Origin: Isoetes taiwanensis
Taxonomy: Eukaryota > Streptophyta > Lycopodiopsida > Isoetales > Isoetaceae
Length of the DNA: 64,000 nucleotides
Direction of reading: 5' to 3'
Assembly (NCBI GenBank): GCA_021234155.1
Contig: JAJEKV010000103.1
Location: 1,740,001 to 1,804,000 of the forward strand
Shown one piece after another: positions 24,782 through 36,300 of this stretch (the first letter of the stretch is position 1; each line of letters starts with the position of its first letter). The translations under genes and the position numbers were made by a program. The notes below the pieces were generated by a model that was given only the letters and a program-made list of their open reading frames with translations, searched no databases and was not told the origin of the DNA.

Positions 24782-25033
24782 ATCCTGTTCCTGCGTCTGA
24801 TTTTTGGCGGTTCATTCTCAATCAAACAAGTTCATTCCGACAACATGGTAGGGATGTTCAGAGATCACTACGGCTATTCTAAGGTGAGCGAGGAGGGCAT
24901 TCGGCATATGTTAAACAAGGCTCGTGACCAATCCATGAAGGTGGAAATGCGTAAATCCACCTTCTTTGCTGATTTCGAATACAACCTAAAGGCATACAAC
25001 AGACTGGATGCTGGGCCTTCAATGGCTATGCTT
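24782..25033 (+). pseudogene. Unknown ORF, 5' segment, split by the copia insertion
   Basis: A plus-strand open frame runs from 24,782 (first ATG at 24,845) with no stop until it meets the copia LTR at 25,034. It resumes in the same frame just after the far target-site copy, at 41,099. The encoded segment contains FRDHYGYSKVSEEGIRHML and KSTFFADFEYNLKAYNRLD. I do not recognise it. It lies antisense within the intron of the transposase-like gene. Its composition is protein-like, unlike the simple repeats next to it. Confidence 0.5.
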
Positions 25034-25821
25034 TGTTAGGAAATGAGTACTTTCCTAAGTTCACCTCATAATAGGAGACAACTGCAGTACAAATATGTTT
25101 GCTTAAACATAATGCTGATGAGCTCACAGAACATGTTGAATTATTATGAGTTTACTGAACATGCAGAATTGTTAGTGTGATGAACAGATCACATGTACTG
25201 AGCAGATAAATACCAAAGATACAAGATCCAGGGGAAATAAAAACCAGGTGAAGTATTTACCCTATGGTTTTTGGAACTAAGGAATAGTATTAAGGTTTGG
25301 AACCTTGGTACTAAGGTTTATGGATTCTAAGTTAATGGTTGAGACATTATATTAAGGTTATCTATTATTAAGGTTTTAACCATTGACGATATCATGCCGA
25401 AGACCTCATCAAGGTTGAAATAGCAAGCTTATCTTGGAGGGAAAAACTCAGATCTATTTTTGTAAATACAGGACGGTCGAATGAAGCTACAGAGCGGATC
25501 GGTAGTCTCCATGACCGCCGGATCCCTGTAAATAAAACCAAATAGGATGATTGAATAATATAGTTCGATACACTGAAGAATATTTGCTGAGTTCGTAAGG
25601 TAAACAGTTTGTATTTGTTTGATGGGATATTTTTCAATATGAGTGACCTTTGAAGACCATTGGTATGTGAATAGTGTTTTTCTATGATTGTATGTGTTTC
25701 ATATAATACAATGTTGAATGGAAGATATTATCAAGGGGAATTCTATTTAGATCATAATATATGGAGTTGTTTGGGATTTGCATTATGATCTACATTCTAT
25801 CTAAGAGTAAATAATCTAACA
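25034..25821 (+). repeat. Copia 5' LTR, 788 bp
   Basis: Bounded by TG..CA and by the TGCTT target duplication on its outer side. It is nearly identical to the LTR at 40308-41093 along its whole length, including the repeated 'attaaggtt' phrases. Confidence 0.95.
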
Positions 25822-25822
25822 G

Positions 25823-25833
25823 TGGTATCAGAG
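25823..25833 (+). promoter_or_regulatory. Copia primer-binding site (initiator tRNA-Met)
   Basis: TGGTATCAGAG begins two bases after the LTR end and matches the standard plant copia primer site. Confidence 0.9.
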
Positions 25834-25853
25834 AAGGTTGTAAGCAAGACAAA

Positions 25854-26080
25854 ATGTCAAGCAGATTTGGAGCAGGGTTGTTGAATGCCATAGATGTCTT
25901 CAAGGGAGATTCTGGCTTTCAAGTTTGGAAAGAAAAGGTTAAGCATGTTCTGGAGGTTGAAGATCTTTGGGATCTGATAGAAACTGCTGAAGAAGATGCA
26001 GGTGTAAGAAGAAGAGTTGTAGCAGAAGGAAGTTCGAGCACTGAAGGAAATATAGAAGTGCAAGGTGATGATATAAGTGG
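25854..26080 (+). pseudogene. Copia gag, N-terminal part, cut by the LINE
   Basis: It starts with ATG 33 bases after the LTR and encodes the typical copia gag opening: FKGDSGFQVWKEKVKHVLEVEDLWDLIE, where copia gag has W..K....L...DLW..V. The LINE inserts after codons for GDDIS at 26,080. The rest of gag resumes at 36,301 after a repeat of the same 12 bases. Even with the LINE removed the two parts differ by one reading frame, so a small indel is also present. Confidence 0.85.
26069..26080. repeat. LINE target-site duplication, 5' copy
   Basis: TGATATAAGTGG at 26069-26080 recurs at 36301-36312, directly after the poly(A) tail. One further A cannot be assigned because it merges with the tail. 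A 12-13-base duplication is typical of L1-like insertion. Confidence 0.93.
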
Positions 26081-26272
26081 AAAAAGTTGAAAGACATGCC
26101 ACGTCAGCAAAGGAGCGCCATTTTTCTTGAATTCTTTGTCTCATTCGATTCAAACCTTTTCTTGATGAAATTATACATGGATCTAAGCATTTGAGAAGGA
26201 TTTACAAGAGAATTCATTGCTGGCTTTGTAGAGGCCAAGCAATCTTCAGATTCTCCTTGCTGTAAGCTTCAC

Positions 26273-26566
26273 ATGGATGGGAAATTTTTTGTCATTCTGA
26301 AACAGGAGCAGCGAATTACTTGTGGTTTTCTAAGGGGATCATCTTCCGAGCTCTGGGACAGTCTTATTCTCAACCAATTCTTCCCAGATTATCTGTTTGA
26401 ATCAGAATATTCAATTGTACCATCTTCAGATGAATTTGAAGCCGAGATGATTGAGGCTTGGGTGCTAGAATTCACAGGCAAAAAGAACATCTCAGCAACT
26501 GCAACTCTTCAGGTACATTGTGGATGGTCAGAAAACAAAATTATGGTTAAAATTTTCTCAGAATGA
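26273..26566 (+). CDS. Small upstream ORF in the LINE 5' region (97 aa)
   Basis: An open frame starting MDGKFFVILKQEQRITCGFL and ending KIMVKIFSE, 376 bases ahead of ORF1. It contains GSSSELWDSLILNQFFPDYLF and an acidic stretch. In several plant LINEs the N-terminal DUF4283-like domain of ORF1 begins with a comparable 'F..GCF.G...W..L' pattern, so this may be a displaced start of ORF1 rather than a separate protein. Coding status is unproven. Confidence 0.35.
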   Translation: MDGKFFVILKQEQRITCGFLRGSSSELWDSLILNQFFPDYLFESEYSIVPSSDEFEAEMIEAWVLEFTGKKNISATATLQVHCGWSENKIMVKIFSE

Positions 26567-26942
26567 TTCAATCCATGTTCTTGAGTACCTCTGGCAATTT
26601 TATGGTATTTCTATCCTTTTAAGCTCTTAGATAGATTTCTTTCTAGGATCCCATTCCCACTTCTTTAGCCTCCCTAGCCTCTGACAGCCTTCTCCCCTTC
26701 ATTTTGCATTTATGGCGAATTTCCCCCAAAAAAATACACTTTTTCATGGCCCGTCAGCCCTAAATTCAAATTCACTTTCGATCCTTCACAATTTCATGCT
26801 CCTCCCCGCTGCTCAAAGGGACGCTCTTCTCTCAGTTAAGTGCATTCCATCTTGATCCATCTAAAATTATCAAATTTGGGAATTTTGCTAACCAAGAACC
26901 TCTGCCAAAAGATATGCATCATTTCAGCCATTTTGCTCCGAA

Positions 26943-29452
26943 TTGGGACACTCTATCTCTGGATCAAAGGGATCTCAAACATTACCAAGATTGGATGCAA
27001 ACGGGATACCATTACCTTTATTTCCTCGACCAGCACAACCAATCATCTCGGATGAACAATTAGCCACTGAGTTTGAATACCAACAATCAAGAGCCCCTAC
27101 AAATACACAGCTTTTCAGAGGTATTCACCTGAACTCACCCTTAATTGCTTCCAAAATTGAATCTTTATCAAAGGTTGCTGTTGTTGTCAAAGTGGATTCT
27201 GTTGGGTTAAAAATAGAAAAGCTCTGGGATCATCTTTTGAGGCTACATAAGGGTATTGTCATTAATTCTATTTACTGGTTAAACTTCCCCTACATTATGG
27301 TGGAATGTGGCTGCCCAAGGACCTCGAATTATTTACTGAAGCTTGGCCTCACTACCTGTGACACCTTCCAAGTATCTTTCTTAAAATGGAATGCCACCAT
27401 GCCTCTAAATGAATTCAAAAAGTACCACATTGCTTCTGTCACTATGAGTGAGTTAAGTCCAATTTACTGGAATGAAGATTGTTTCTCTTCCATTTTCAAT
27501 TCCATTGGCACTTACCTTACCACAGAATATTCCTCATTCAAACCTCCCAAATGCTTCATTCAGTTGGACATTACCAAAGTCATCCCTACTGCCATATCAT
27601 TCTTGGACTTCTTTGGGAAGACATCTATCTTACAACTTAGATGGGTAGGTTTACCAAATCATTGCCAGAGCTGTAACTCTAGACATAAGATTGGCAGTGA
27701 ATGTTTCCTTCCTCACAAGGAAACAACTCACAAGGATCTTCATGAAAAAGGAATTGCTAGCCCTGAGCAATCCAAACAAATCAATCACCATGCAGCAACA
27801 GGCTCCAACATACCAGTTCAAAATGTTCCTCTTCCTCAAAAGGAATGGAGCAAGGTAAATGGCAGTGCTAGAAGAATTCAGAAGCATAGGGAAGTCAAGA
27901 ACTTGGTACAACAGAAAAATCATGAACTCTCTGATAATTCCCAGGTTTCATTCAGAACATCAACATATGACAAGCAAATGGGAATTAAGGTTTTAAACAA
28001 GGGAATATTCATCAAGGAAAATCGACCAGCTGTTGATATGGAAAAGCCTACTTTGACAAATAAGCTTCAAGTTGAGACAGCAAAGGTATCATCTCAAGGT
28101 GTTTCTCAAATTAACAAAGCAAACATTGAGCATAACAGAAACATGCTAAATGTTAAAGGCAAGGCACCACTTCTGCCTCCAACAATTGATCTTCATAGAA
28201 CCTTATCAAAAATCCTGAAGGACTCCAAGAGTAACACCAGCCATCAACTTTCATCAAGCAAAATTTCTCGAGGTATTCCAAATGGGAACAAAATGGTCTC
28301 AGTCTCAACTACACCAAAGAATATAACTGAGACAGAAGGTTTGAATGGAGTTTCATTAATTAATGAAAAAGGTACTGATTACACTGAAGGATACATTCAA
28401 CCTGGATGCACAAGTGCACCAGTCCCTTCTCAAAACATGGATATCCAGAACAATGAACTGCTGCCGGATATTGGCCGGTGACCTCCGGTGACATAGAAGT
28501 GTCAAACTCCTTTGCCATACTTGCAGACATATCAGAAGAAGATGTTGATAATTCTGCAGATGTTATATGCAAAGGTCTCGACTTGCCAACCCCCCATCAC
28601 ACTCAGCCCCCCAACACATCAGCCACTCACCCTATCCCTCATACCACTACACTTTCACCTGAAACAGAATTTACAGCCACCCTCCTGGTTTTTGACTCTG
28701 ATGACACTTCACACTCATATTCTCATTCACCAAAAAATTCAGCCATTTCCTGAGATAGCTCCGGCGATTCACGGAATTAGAGGCGGCTATAGTGGCGAGA
28801 CATAGCATTGGATAAGGTGACAGACAAAGTGCGAGAATCCCCGAAAATATGTCGATTGACTTGAAAGACGAGATATGAAAAGGCTAAGGACATATCAAAT
28901 GTTTGGGAACAAAGTTTATGGTGTGCAGACTTCCAGGAACAAACCGAGGTATTAGGAGTACAATGTCAGCATGATAAGGAGAAACAAGCAGATTCTTCTC
29001 AAAAGGGATGTCCAGATTCAACACACCTCCAGCAAATTAATCCCAGGCAAGATCTTTCCATTTCAAATGTTGAAATTAATTTGAATGTCACTAATCCTAA
29101 TAGGGATAACATTGTACCTGATTCCATCAACAATACTTCTATGGAGACTACGCAGCCTGAGTGCTGCAAATCCAAATTTTGGCAATGCTCTCACTCAGAT
29201 AAATTGTCTGCACACATAAACTCTGAAGATTTAGATCTTGACAAAGAGAATACCCTTTCTCATCATTTTTCAAATACTGATAGCCTCTGGGATAATGATA
29301 TTTACCTCACTACTCATCAAGATAAGACTTCTGCTGACCCTACTGCTAAAAAGGTCAAAAAGAAAAAGGGTAAATATAATTCTGGTCTGCTTCATAACAC
29401 CCCTGCAGCTAATACTCGGCTTAAATCTAAAAAAGCTGCCAGACTACATTGA
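26943..29452 (+). pseudogene. LINE ORF1 (nucleic-acid-binding protein), frameshifted
   Basis: The first 512 codons (26943-28481) are open. They include a DUF4283-like part, WDHLLRLHKGIVINSIYWLNFPYIMVEC, and a zinc-knuckle-like CQSCNSRHKIGSEC after LRWVGLPNHC. This order, an alpha-beta domain followed by one zinc knuckle, is usual for plant L1 ORF1. The reading then moves to other frames (28478-28753 and 29081-29452), ending with a Lys-rich tail (KKVKKKKGKYN) 34 bases before ORF2. ORF1 proteins coat the LINE RNA and help deliver it to the target. A GTG-type start could be used upstream; I took the first long frame. Confidence 0.75.
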
Positions 29453-29486
29453 TTCCTCCCAAGGTTGCCTCTCCTAAATTATTGCC

Positions 29487-32400
29487 ATGAAGATTCTTAG
29501 CTGGAATCTAAGAGGCATAAAAGGCCCCCTTAAAAGGAGAAGAGCCATCTCCCAAATTAGGAGTTATGATGCAGATATCATTCTTCTTCAGGAGCTTAGG
29601 CTCCCCAGCTTTGAGTGCTCCAATCTTTCAGATTGGATTGGCCCAGGTTTTTCCTCCACATGGATTGAAGCAACTGGGACCTCAGGAGGGCTTTGCATTA
29701 TATGGAGACACCTTACTCATATTTCTGTTTACACTAGCCCTTGCAGATCCTGGCAATCAGTAATTTTTAAACATAATGACTCTAAATTTGGTGTGATAAA
29801 TGTTTATGCCTCCACTGAGTCTAAACTTAGAGCTAACACTTGGCTCAAGATCAACAATCACATTGCATCCCAAGACTGTGATACCTGGATTTTGGCAGGG
29901 GACTTCAATAACACTCCCACCTGGGATTTAAAAATTGGCAAAAATCTCAACATGTCCTCTGTTGAAAGAACTTCGATGGGATCAAATGCTCGACAGACCA
30001 TTTTCTTCAAAGATATCCCATCCTCCACCTCGATCTACACATGGTCTAATAAGCAAGAAGGGAACAACGAGTATATTGTGCACTTGGCGGGTTTTACATA
30101 AATAACACTCATAATGAGATTTGGAATAACTGCTTGGTATCACGATTGATGAGTGTACTTCAATATCGATCACCAGCCTCAATTCTTTTCTACTAATCTT
30201 ATGCTCTCTATCAAAGGCATGGAAACACTCCCTTTAAATTAAACCTGCTCACTCCTAGACTCTGAATCCTTCTGTAAAGATTTCATTGCCTTTTACACTT
30301 CTCTACCCAAGGTCAGATCTACAAACTCCATGAGAACTTTCTATGACAACATTAAAAAATCAAAGGCCTGGATTAAGCAATGGTCAAAGAATCTTCATGA
30401 GATTAAAGCGAGTGAAAAGAAATCTTATTTGCGAAAAATGAAGGAGGTTAAATTAATCTGCAAGAAGACCCCTTCAACATTGATCTTCATAGACAAGAAG
30501 GAAATCTGGAAATGGTAATTAAAACCATTGAAGAGCTGGAAGCTAAAGGTGCATCTATCAGATGTAAACTAAAATACCTATCTCACATGGATCATGGGAA
30601 TTCAAGGTTTTTCTATAGAGTTGCTAAGTCTAGGCTTACGAAAAAATCAACTTATCTCGATCAAAGATGGAAATGATAATACCATTCTTGATCAAAAAGA
30701 AATTTCCAACTTTTTTTGCTCAAATTATGCTAATATTTTCTCGACCCGGAGACAATCATGTCCAAATTGCGTAAAGCTAAATCTTTTTCTTGATGCGGTT
30801 GAAAATAATGATCTTCATTACCATTGTCATGACCCCCCAATGGAGTCTATTCCAAATGCTGAAGAGATTTTCTTCACTTTAAAAAGTCTTGCAAAAGGTA
30901 AAAGCCCAGGTCCTGATGGGTTACCCCCAGAATTTTTTATTACATTTTGGGAAACTCTTAAAGATGACTTTGTGCATATGATCAAAGGTTTCTGGAACTC
31001 AAACCACCTTCATCCTTCTCTCTCATCTGGCCTCATTACTCTAATTCCTAAGGTTGACAATCCACAATCCTTCTCGGACTGGAGGCCTATTTCTTTGACA
31101 AACTCCACTTATAAGGTCTGTGCCAAAATCATAGCCAACAGGGTCAAATCTCATCTCCAAGGGGTTATCAGCTCGAATCAATCTGCCTTCCTCCCCAACA
31201 GATTCATCCTCGATAACTACATTGCAGCCATGGAGGGAATGCATTGGAATAATCTCACTAAGCAAAACTGCATTTTGCTCAAGCTAGATTTCTCAAAAGC
31301 TTTTGATACTGTTAGATGGAACTTTCTAGAATTCTCTCTTCAAAAGCTTGGCTTCAGTGATAAGATTATTAAGCTTATTTTGGGCTTAAATTCTAGATCT
31401 CAATCAACTGTTCTTGTCAATGGTTCCCTGCTATTTTTTTCCCTCTTGCTTTCGAGGTGTGAGACGGGGATGTCCCCTTGCACCATATCTCTTTCTGGCT
31501 GTTGCTGAGATGTTAACTAGAGTGATCAACTACCATCAATCCTTGGGGAATATTATTGGACTTAATCTTCCTGACAATACAACCAATCAGTCTATTCTCC
31601 AATATGCGGATGACTCTTTCAAATTTCTCAAGAATGATCCTAGCATCATTGCCAACTTCCTCCACATAATTCACATCTTTGGAGCTGCTTACGGCATTCA
31701 ACAATCTAAATAAATGTACCATCATTGGTGACATGGACACCGATAACATTAGGGTATCAAATGCATCGGATCAACGAAAACAACAAGCCCGCTAGGTATG
31801 CCTCTGTCACTCAATCCTAGTTTAAAAGAGCTATGGTCTCCTATAGTTGAATCGAAAAGAAATTAGGCAATTATGGCAATTGTCTCTCTCTCTGCGGGGA
31901 GGAGAACGATGGTGCTAACTCGGTCATTCTTTGCCTCTCACATATATTACTCCTCGGCTCTTTTGGCTCCCAAATGCATTTACCAAACAAATTGAGAGAA
32001 TTGTAAGGAACTTTATCCGGAAGAATCATCACATGGTTAAGCTGGAACACTATCACCGAAGCAAGATACATGGTGGCCTTGGATGCAAAATTTGATCCTT
32101 CGGGGCTATGCCTTAGGCTGGGAAGTATATCACGAAATCATTATTGATCCACAACAATCCAGCCATGGTCTTCATTAAATATTGGTCATCCTGCCGGTCA
32201 CCCCAAGGAGCATCCTTCCATCGGGTCATAGCTTGCCTTCCTCGGCTTTCACAACTTTGAAACCTGCCCCTAATACTTCTCCTCTCATGAAAAGTTTCAT
32301 TCAAGCTTGGAACAAGGTACACAAAACCTTTGATATTTCTGCTATTGAGTACAGTCCTCCCAACACAAGTTTATTCTGGAATCCCAATTTCTCCAGAGAT

Positions 32401-33345
32401 AATACTACACCTCTGGCCATAAACCACCCAAAGCTTTATAAAAAATGGATGTCCTATGGTATTTTGCATCTTGGTGATCTCTGGGAAAACACAAGGTGGA
32501 TCTCCTGGACCAATCTTAAAAATCGAATCAGAGGCAGTTCCTCAGATAAAATGATATACAGATTCATCATACAAAGAATTGGCAATGTCAACTTTCACCA
32601 CAATCCTATTACTGCAGAATGGACCCTCTGTGGTAAACCAAGTTACAATGTATCCAAGGTTTATACTTGTTTAAATAAGCCTCATGTACCTTCTAAATCT
32701 AAGATCTATTGGGACCTTTCAGATGACATTGCATTCAGACTGTTCAAGAATATCTGGCTCTCCTACCTGCCCCCCAAAATTTCTTATTTTGCTTGGTTAA
32801 TTGCAAATAAAAGTGTGCCATGTCTGGAAATTATCTCAAGGCACTCCAACTCTGCAACAAATTCAGTTAATCCTTACTGCCCTCTTGATTGCAGATATGT
32901 TGAATCCATGGAGCACATATTTGGCTGTGTAAAGCTTACTAGTTTTTGGGAATGGTTTGAAAATACTTTTCATATAAATTGTCCTGCTACTTTACTTGAA
33001 TTTATGATGAATGATGATGCTTATAAGAATACTTTATGTTGCATTGCATTATGGAATGTGTGGAAGCATAGAAACAGGTGCCAATATGGAGGAAAACAAA
33101 TATCTATGTTATGGATTAAATCTCAAGTTATATATGACATTGAGATGGTGGCCACCAGTCAAAAACACTTACATAAAGATGATTTAGATACACAATGGTT
33201 AAATATAGGTCAATTCATAGGAGCTCATAGATTGTTCAAATTAAATTGTCATGATTTACTTCTTGACACTCAATGCATTTCTCCTAGATTACATGAGCAG
33301 CCTTTTAGCAGACTTTGGTACTTCATTGGAGCCCGCAGAGTCTGA
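29487..33345 (+). pseudogene. LINE ORF2: endonuclease, reverse transcriptase, zf-RVT; frameshifted
   Basis: The endonuclease starts MKILSWNLRGIKGPLKRRR, followed by IILLQELRL and WILAGDFNNTP (29487-30101), the exonuclease-endonuclease-phosphatase fold. Reverse transcriptase covers 30594-31713: GKSPGPDGLPPEFF, WRPISLTNSTYKVCAKIIANR, NQSAFLPNRFILDN, LKLDFSKAFDTV, GVRRGCPLAPYLF and LQYADDS, the catalytic YADD. The zf-RVT region (32182-33345) includes PPKISYFAWLIANKSVPC and CPLDC..ESMEHIFGC. Frames change after about 30,060, at a T-run near 31,434-31,440, and between 31,713 and 32,182, so the enzyme could not be made from this copy. L1-like proteins nick DNA and reverse transcribe their own RNA at the nick. 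Confidence 0.9.
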
Positions 33346-33772
33346 GACTTTTTCCAGGCAGAGGCTTGTACATGACATACAATATACACATGATATGTGG
33401 ACAGGCACAGTTAGAGGGATCACGGATATAGACATAATTGACATACCTGATGTAGAATTAGATTGGGCTATGGAATTTTGCAGAGGCACATACCTAATGC
33501 ACGAGATATGGTGGTTCATGGAGATTAACAGCAGAAGAATGACAAATCAGCAATTTGAGTATTACAGGGAATGCTACTACCATTACAGGGGTCAAGGTGC
33601 ATATGGCACCTTAATAATTCTGATGTCCACTACTAATGCAGACAGATTGATCACTGAGCTAAACTGGGGAAATGGCAGAACTCTCATACTTCAGCCAAAC
33701 TTTCGAGCTCACCATGAATTCCTGAATTCCTACCACTTTCACACAAATCATCCCACCATCCCAAATCAGTGA
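33251..33772 (+). CDS. Third ORF of the LINE (173 aa), unknown
   Basis: An uninterrupted frame overlaps the end of ORF2 by 95 bases in another phase and continues 427 bases beyond it. It encodes a Tyr/Trp/His-rich protein with DIDIIDIPDVELDWAMEF, YYRECYYHYRGQGAYG and LQPNFRAHHEFLNSYHFH. I do not recognise a domain and see no RNase H motif. It could be an extra LINE protein, the original C-terminus of ORF2 reached by frameshift, or captured sequence. That it is open while ORF1 and ORF2 are broken is notable but not proof of function. Confidence 0.4.
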   Translation: MIYFLTLNAFLLDYMSSLLADFGTSLEPAESETFSRQRLVHDIQYTHDMWTGTVRGITDIDIIDIPDVELDWAMEFCRGTYLMHEIWWFMEINSRRMTNQQFEYYRECYYHYRGQGAYGTLIILMSTTNADRLITELNWGNGRTLILQPNFRAHHEFLNSYHFHTNHPTIPNQ

Positions 33773-34910
33773 CCAGCACTTATCCCTTTTGGCTCTAAAC
33801 AGACTAGCATATAACATCTACAGCTTATTAACATCTACTCTTTCTCTGCAGGAACTGCTCTGATAAGTATGTTCACTTATGCTGCTAATGCACTTAGTAG
33901 CAGCACTATTCTCTACAGTTCACTACTGTTTTTGTCAACATATTACATATATGTGCTTACAGCAGCACCTTTTCACTTATGCAGATCGATCCGACGGATC
34001 GCGATTCTCGAGCCAGACGAGCATGCAAGAGTTGCATGCGTTGCCTGCATGCATTGCATGCATTTCGGGCCTCTCATCCGGTTAGGGGATCGCTATTTCT
34101 TCCCTCATTAAGCCTTCACTTCTCATCGGGCGCTTTCTCTTAGCCAGCGATGTTTCAGGTTATGTTCTATGCTCTCATGCGCTCCACTTCCTCTTGCATG
34201 GGTTGACCTTTAAGTGGCATTTCCTATCATTCTTGTTTCTCTTGACCCTGACCTTTCTGGCGTATCCCTTCTGGCGTTTCTTATCGTTCTCGGTTCTCTT
34301 CTACCTTGGCTGCGTTGACCTTTCTGGCGCATCCCTTCACGGCGTTTCCTATCTTTCTCGTATCTCTTCCTATCCTTCTCGTCTCGCTTCTACCTCGGCA
34401 TTCCTCCACTATGGGGCAATTCTTGAGCCTTCATCTCCGGATCGGCGAAGTTCTCTTCTTCGAGGCGTTGTTGTGTCATGCGAGTCGCAGTCGAGAATCT
34501 GGTCGATCCGACGGATCGCGATTCTCGAGCAGAGCGAGCATGCAAAGAGTTGCATCGCGTTGCCTGCATGCATTGCATGCATTTGGCCCTCTCATCCTCT
34601 CAGGTTAGGGGATCGCTATTTCTTCACGCATTCGCCTTGACTTCTCATCGGCCTTTCTCTTCGCCAGCGATGTTTGAGTTATGTTCTATGCTCTCCCTCC
34701 CTCCCTCCCTTAAGTATTTTGTTTTATATATATGTTTGTTCAGCGTGTGCACGGCGCTTTAATCGACCCTAAACTTTTTTTTTTTGAGGTTTTGTTCTTC
34801 TCTATTGTGTTTTGTGGTCTTATGCGGTCAATGGGCGTTGCCGCGGCGTTGGTTTCTTTTGGAGCCGTGGGTTTTTGGGAAGTTTAGCGGTACCGGCGTT
34901 GTCTAAGCCT

Positions 34911-34992
34911 TGCCTAGGGCTTATCGCTAGGGTTTTTCCTCCTCGAAAACCGAAAGGCGGGGTTTTTTAATCCCGGCGATAAGCCCTAGGCA
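34911..34992 (+). other. Perfect 17-bp hairpin in LINE module Z, copy 1
   Basis: TGCCTAGGGCTTATCGC (34911-34927) pairs exactly with GCGATAAGCCCTAGGCA (34976-34992). The enclosed part has a second, imperfect stem: 'gggtttttcctcctcgaaaa' against 'ggcggggttttttaatccc'. The strength and the return of this design elsewhere suggest an RNA structure. Its role is unknown. Confidence 0.8.
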
Positions 34993-35898
34993 GGTACACT
35001 AGCCAAACATCTATGATATATTTTTGTATTTTGGGGTCCAGGTGTTATGACTGGATATTCCCTGTATTTTTTGTTTTTTGGGTAGCTTGCGATATGCAGC
35101 TACCCACTCTCTACCATTGTAATTACACTTCACCCAGCCAGTGTTTCAGGTTATGTTCTATGCTCTCATGCAGTGGAGGGGCTTCCTCTTGCATGGGTTG
35201 ACCTTTCGTGGCATTTCCTATCATTCTTGTTTCTCTTCGACCTGACCTTTCCTGGCGTATCCCTTCCTGGCGTTTCTTATCGTTCTCGGTTCTCTTCTAC
35301 CTTGGCTGCGTTGACCTTTCTGGCGCATCCCTTCCACGGCGTTTCCTATCTTTCTCGTATCTCTTCCTATCCTTCTCGTCTACGGCTTCTACCTCGGCAT
35401 TCCTCCACTATGGGGCAATTCTTGAGCCTTCATCTCGGATCGGCCGGGAAGTTCTCTTCTTTCCCGGGCGTTGTTGGGTCATGCGAGTCGCGGCTTCGAA
35501 ATGCCGGTCGATCCGGCGGATCGCGATTCTCGAGCAGGCAGCATTATCTGAGTTGTGACGTTGCTGCATGCATTGCATGCATTCCGGGCCTCTCATCCGG
35601 TTAGGGGATCGCTATTTCTTCCTGCATTAAGCCTTGACTTCTCGCCGGCGCTTTCTCTTGCCAGCCGGTGTTTCGAGGTTATGTTCTATGCTCTCCCTCC
35701 CTCCCTCCCTTAAGTATTTTGTTTATATATGTTTGTTGGCGTGGCCGCGGCGCTTTTAATCAACCCCTCGCTTTTTGAGGTTTTTGTTCTTCTCTATTGT
35801 GTTTTGTGGTCTTATGCAGTGCAGGCGTTGCGACGTTGGTTTCTTTTGAGGCGTGGGTTTTGGGAAGTTTAGCGGCCCGTTGTCTAAACCTCACTGCC

Positions 35899-35970
35899 TA
35901 GGGGCTTATCGCTAGGGTTTTCCTCGAAAACCCGAAAGGGCGGGTTTTTAATCCGGCCGATAAGCCCCTA
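35899..35970 (+). other. 13-bp hairpin in LINE module Z, copy 2
   Basis: TAGGGGCTTATCG (35899-35911) pairs exactly with CGATAAGCCCCTA (35958-35970). Compared with copy 1 the arms gained a G on one side and the matching C on the other, so pairing is kept. The inner part is 'gggttttcctcgaaaaccc' followed by 'gggcgggtttttaatcc'. Confidence 0.78.
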
Positions 35971-36300
35971 AGCGGTACACTAGCCAAACATCTATGATAT
36001 ATTTTTTGTATTTTGGGGTCCGTGTGTTATGACCCGGATATTCCCTGTATTTTTTTTTTGGGTAGCTTGCGATATGCAGCTACCCACTCTCTACCATTGT
36101 AATTACACTGCTGGGATGAATAGAAAAGCCCCATCCATCATCGGGCGTTGTTGGGTCATGCGAGTCGCAGCTCGAGAATGTTCATTTGTTTACTTTACTA
36201 TGAGTAGCCTATCTATAAAGGTTTACTCACTATGTTGTACCTTTTTCTATAATTAATGAAAAAAACCCCATTCACTCAAAAAAAAAAAAAAAAAAAAAAA

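Larger units (their letters stand above)
33986..36177 (+). repeat. Modular tandem repeats in the LINE 3' region
   Basis: Module X (from 'tcgatccgacggatcgcgat') begins at 33986, 34503 and 35508. Module Y (from 'cttgcatgggttgacctt') begins near 34194 and 35190. Module Z (from 'aagtattttgtt' to 'ctaccattgtaattacact') runs about 34711-35128 and 35711-36110. The last bases of Y appear a third time near 36,144. The order X-Y-X-Z-Y-X-Z plus a partial Y implies at least one duplication of about 1 kb. X contains the palindromes GATCCG-A-CGGATC and TGCATGCATTGCATGCA. Confidence 0.85.
26081..36300 (+). mobile_element. Full-length-looking L1-like LINE, 10.2 kb
   Basis: Bounded by the 12-base duplication and ending in 23 A (36278-36300). 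It has a 5' untranslated part with a small ORF, an ORF1 with a zinc knuckle, an ORF2 with an apurinic-type endonuclease, reverse transcriptase and zf-RVT domain, a third ORF, and a 2.3-kb modular repetitive 3' region. At 10.2 kb it is longer than the 6-7 kb usual for plant L1 elements; the extra length is the 3' region. ORF1 and ORF2 contain frameshifts. It inserted after the copia element, so it is younger than that insertion. Confidence 0.93.

Noticed and set aside
31041-31265. Minus-strand ORF inside LINE RT
   Set aside because: Shadow of the RT frame on the opposite strand.
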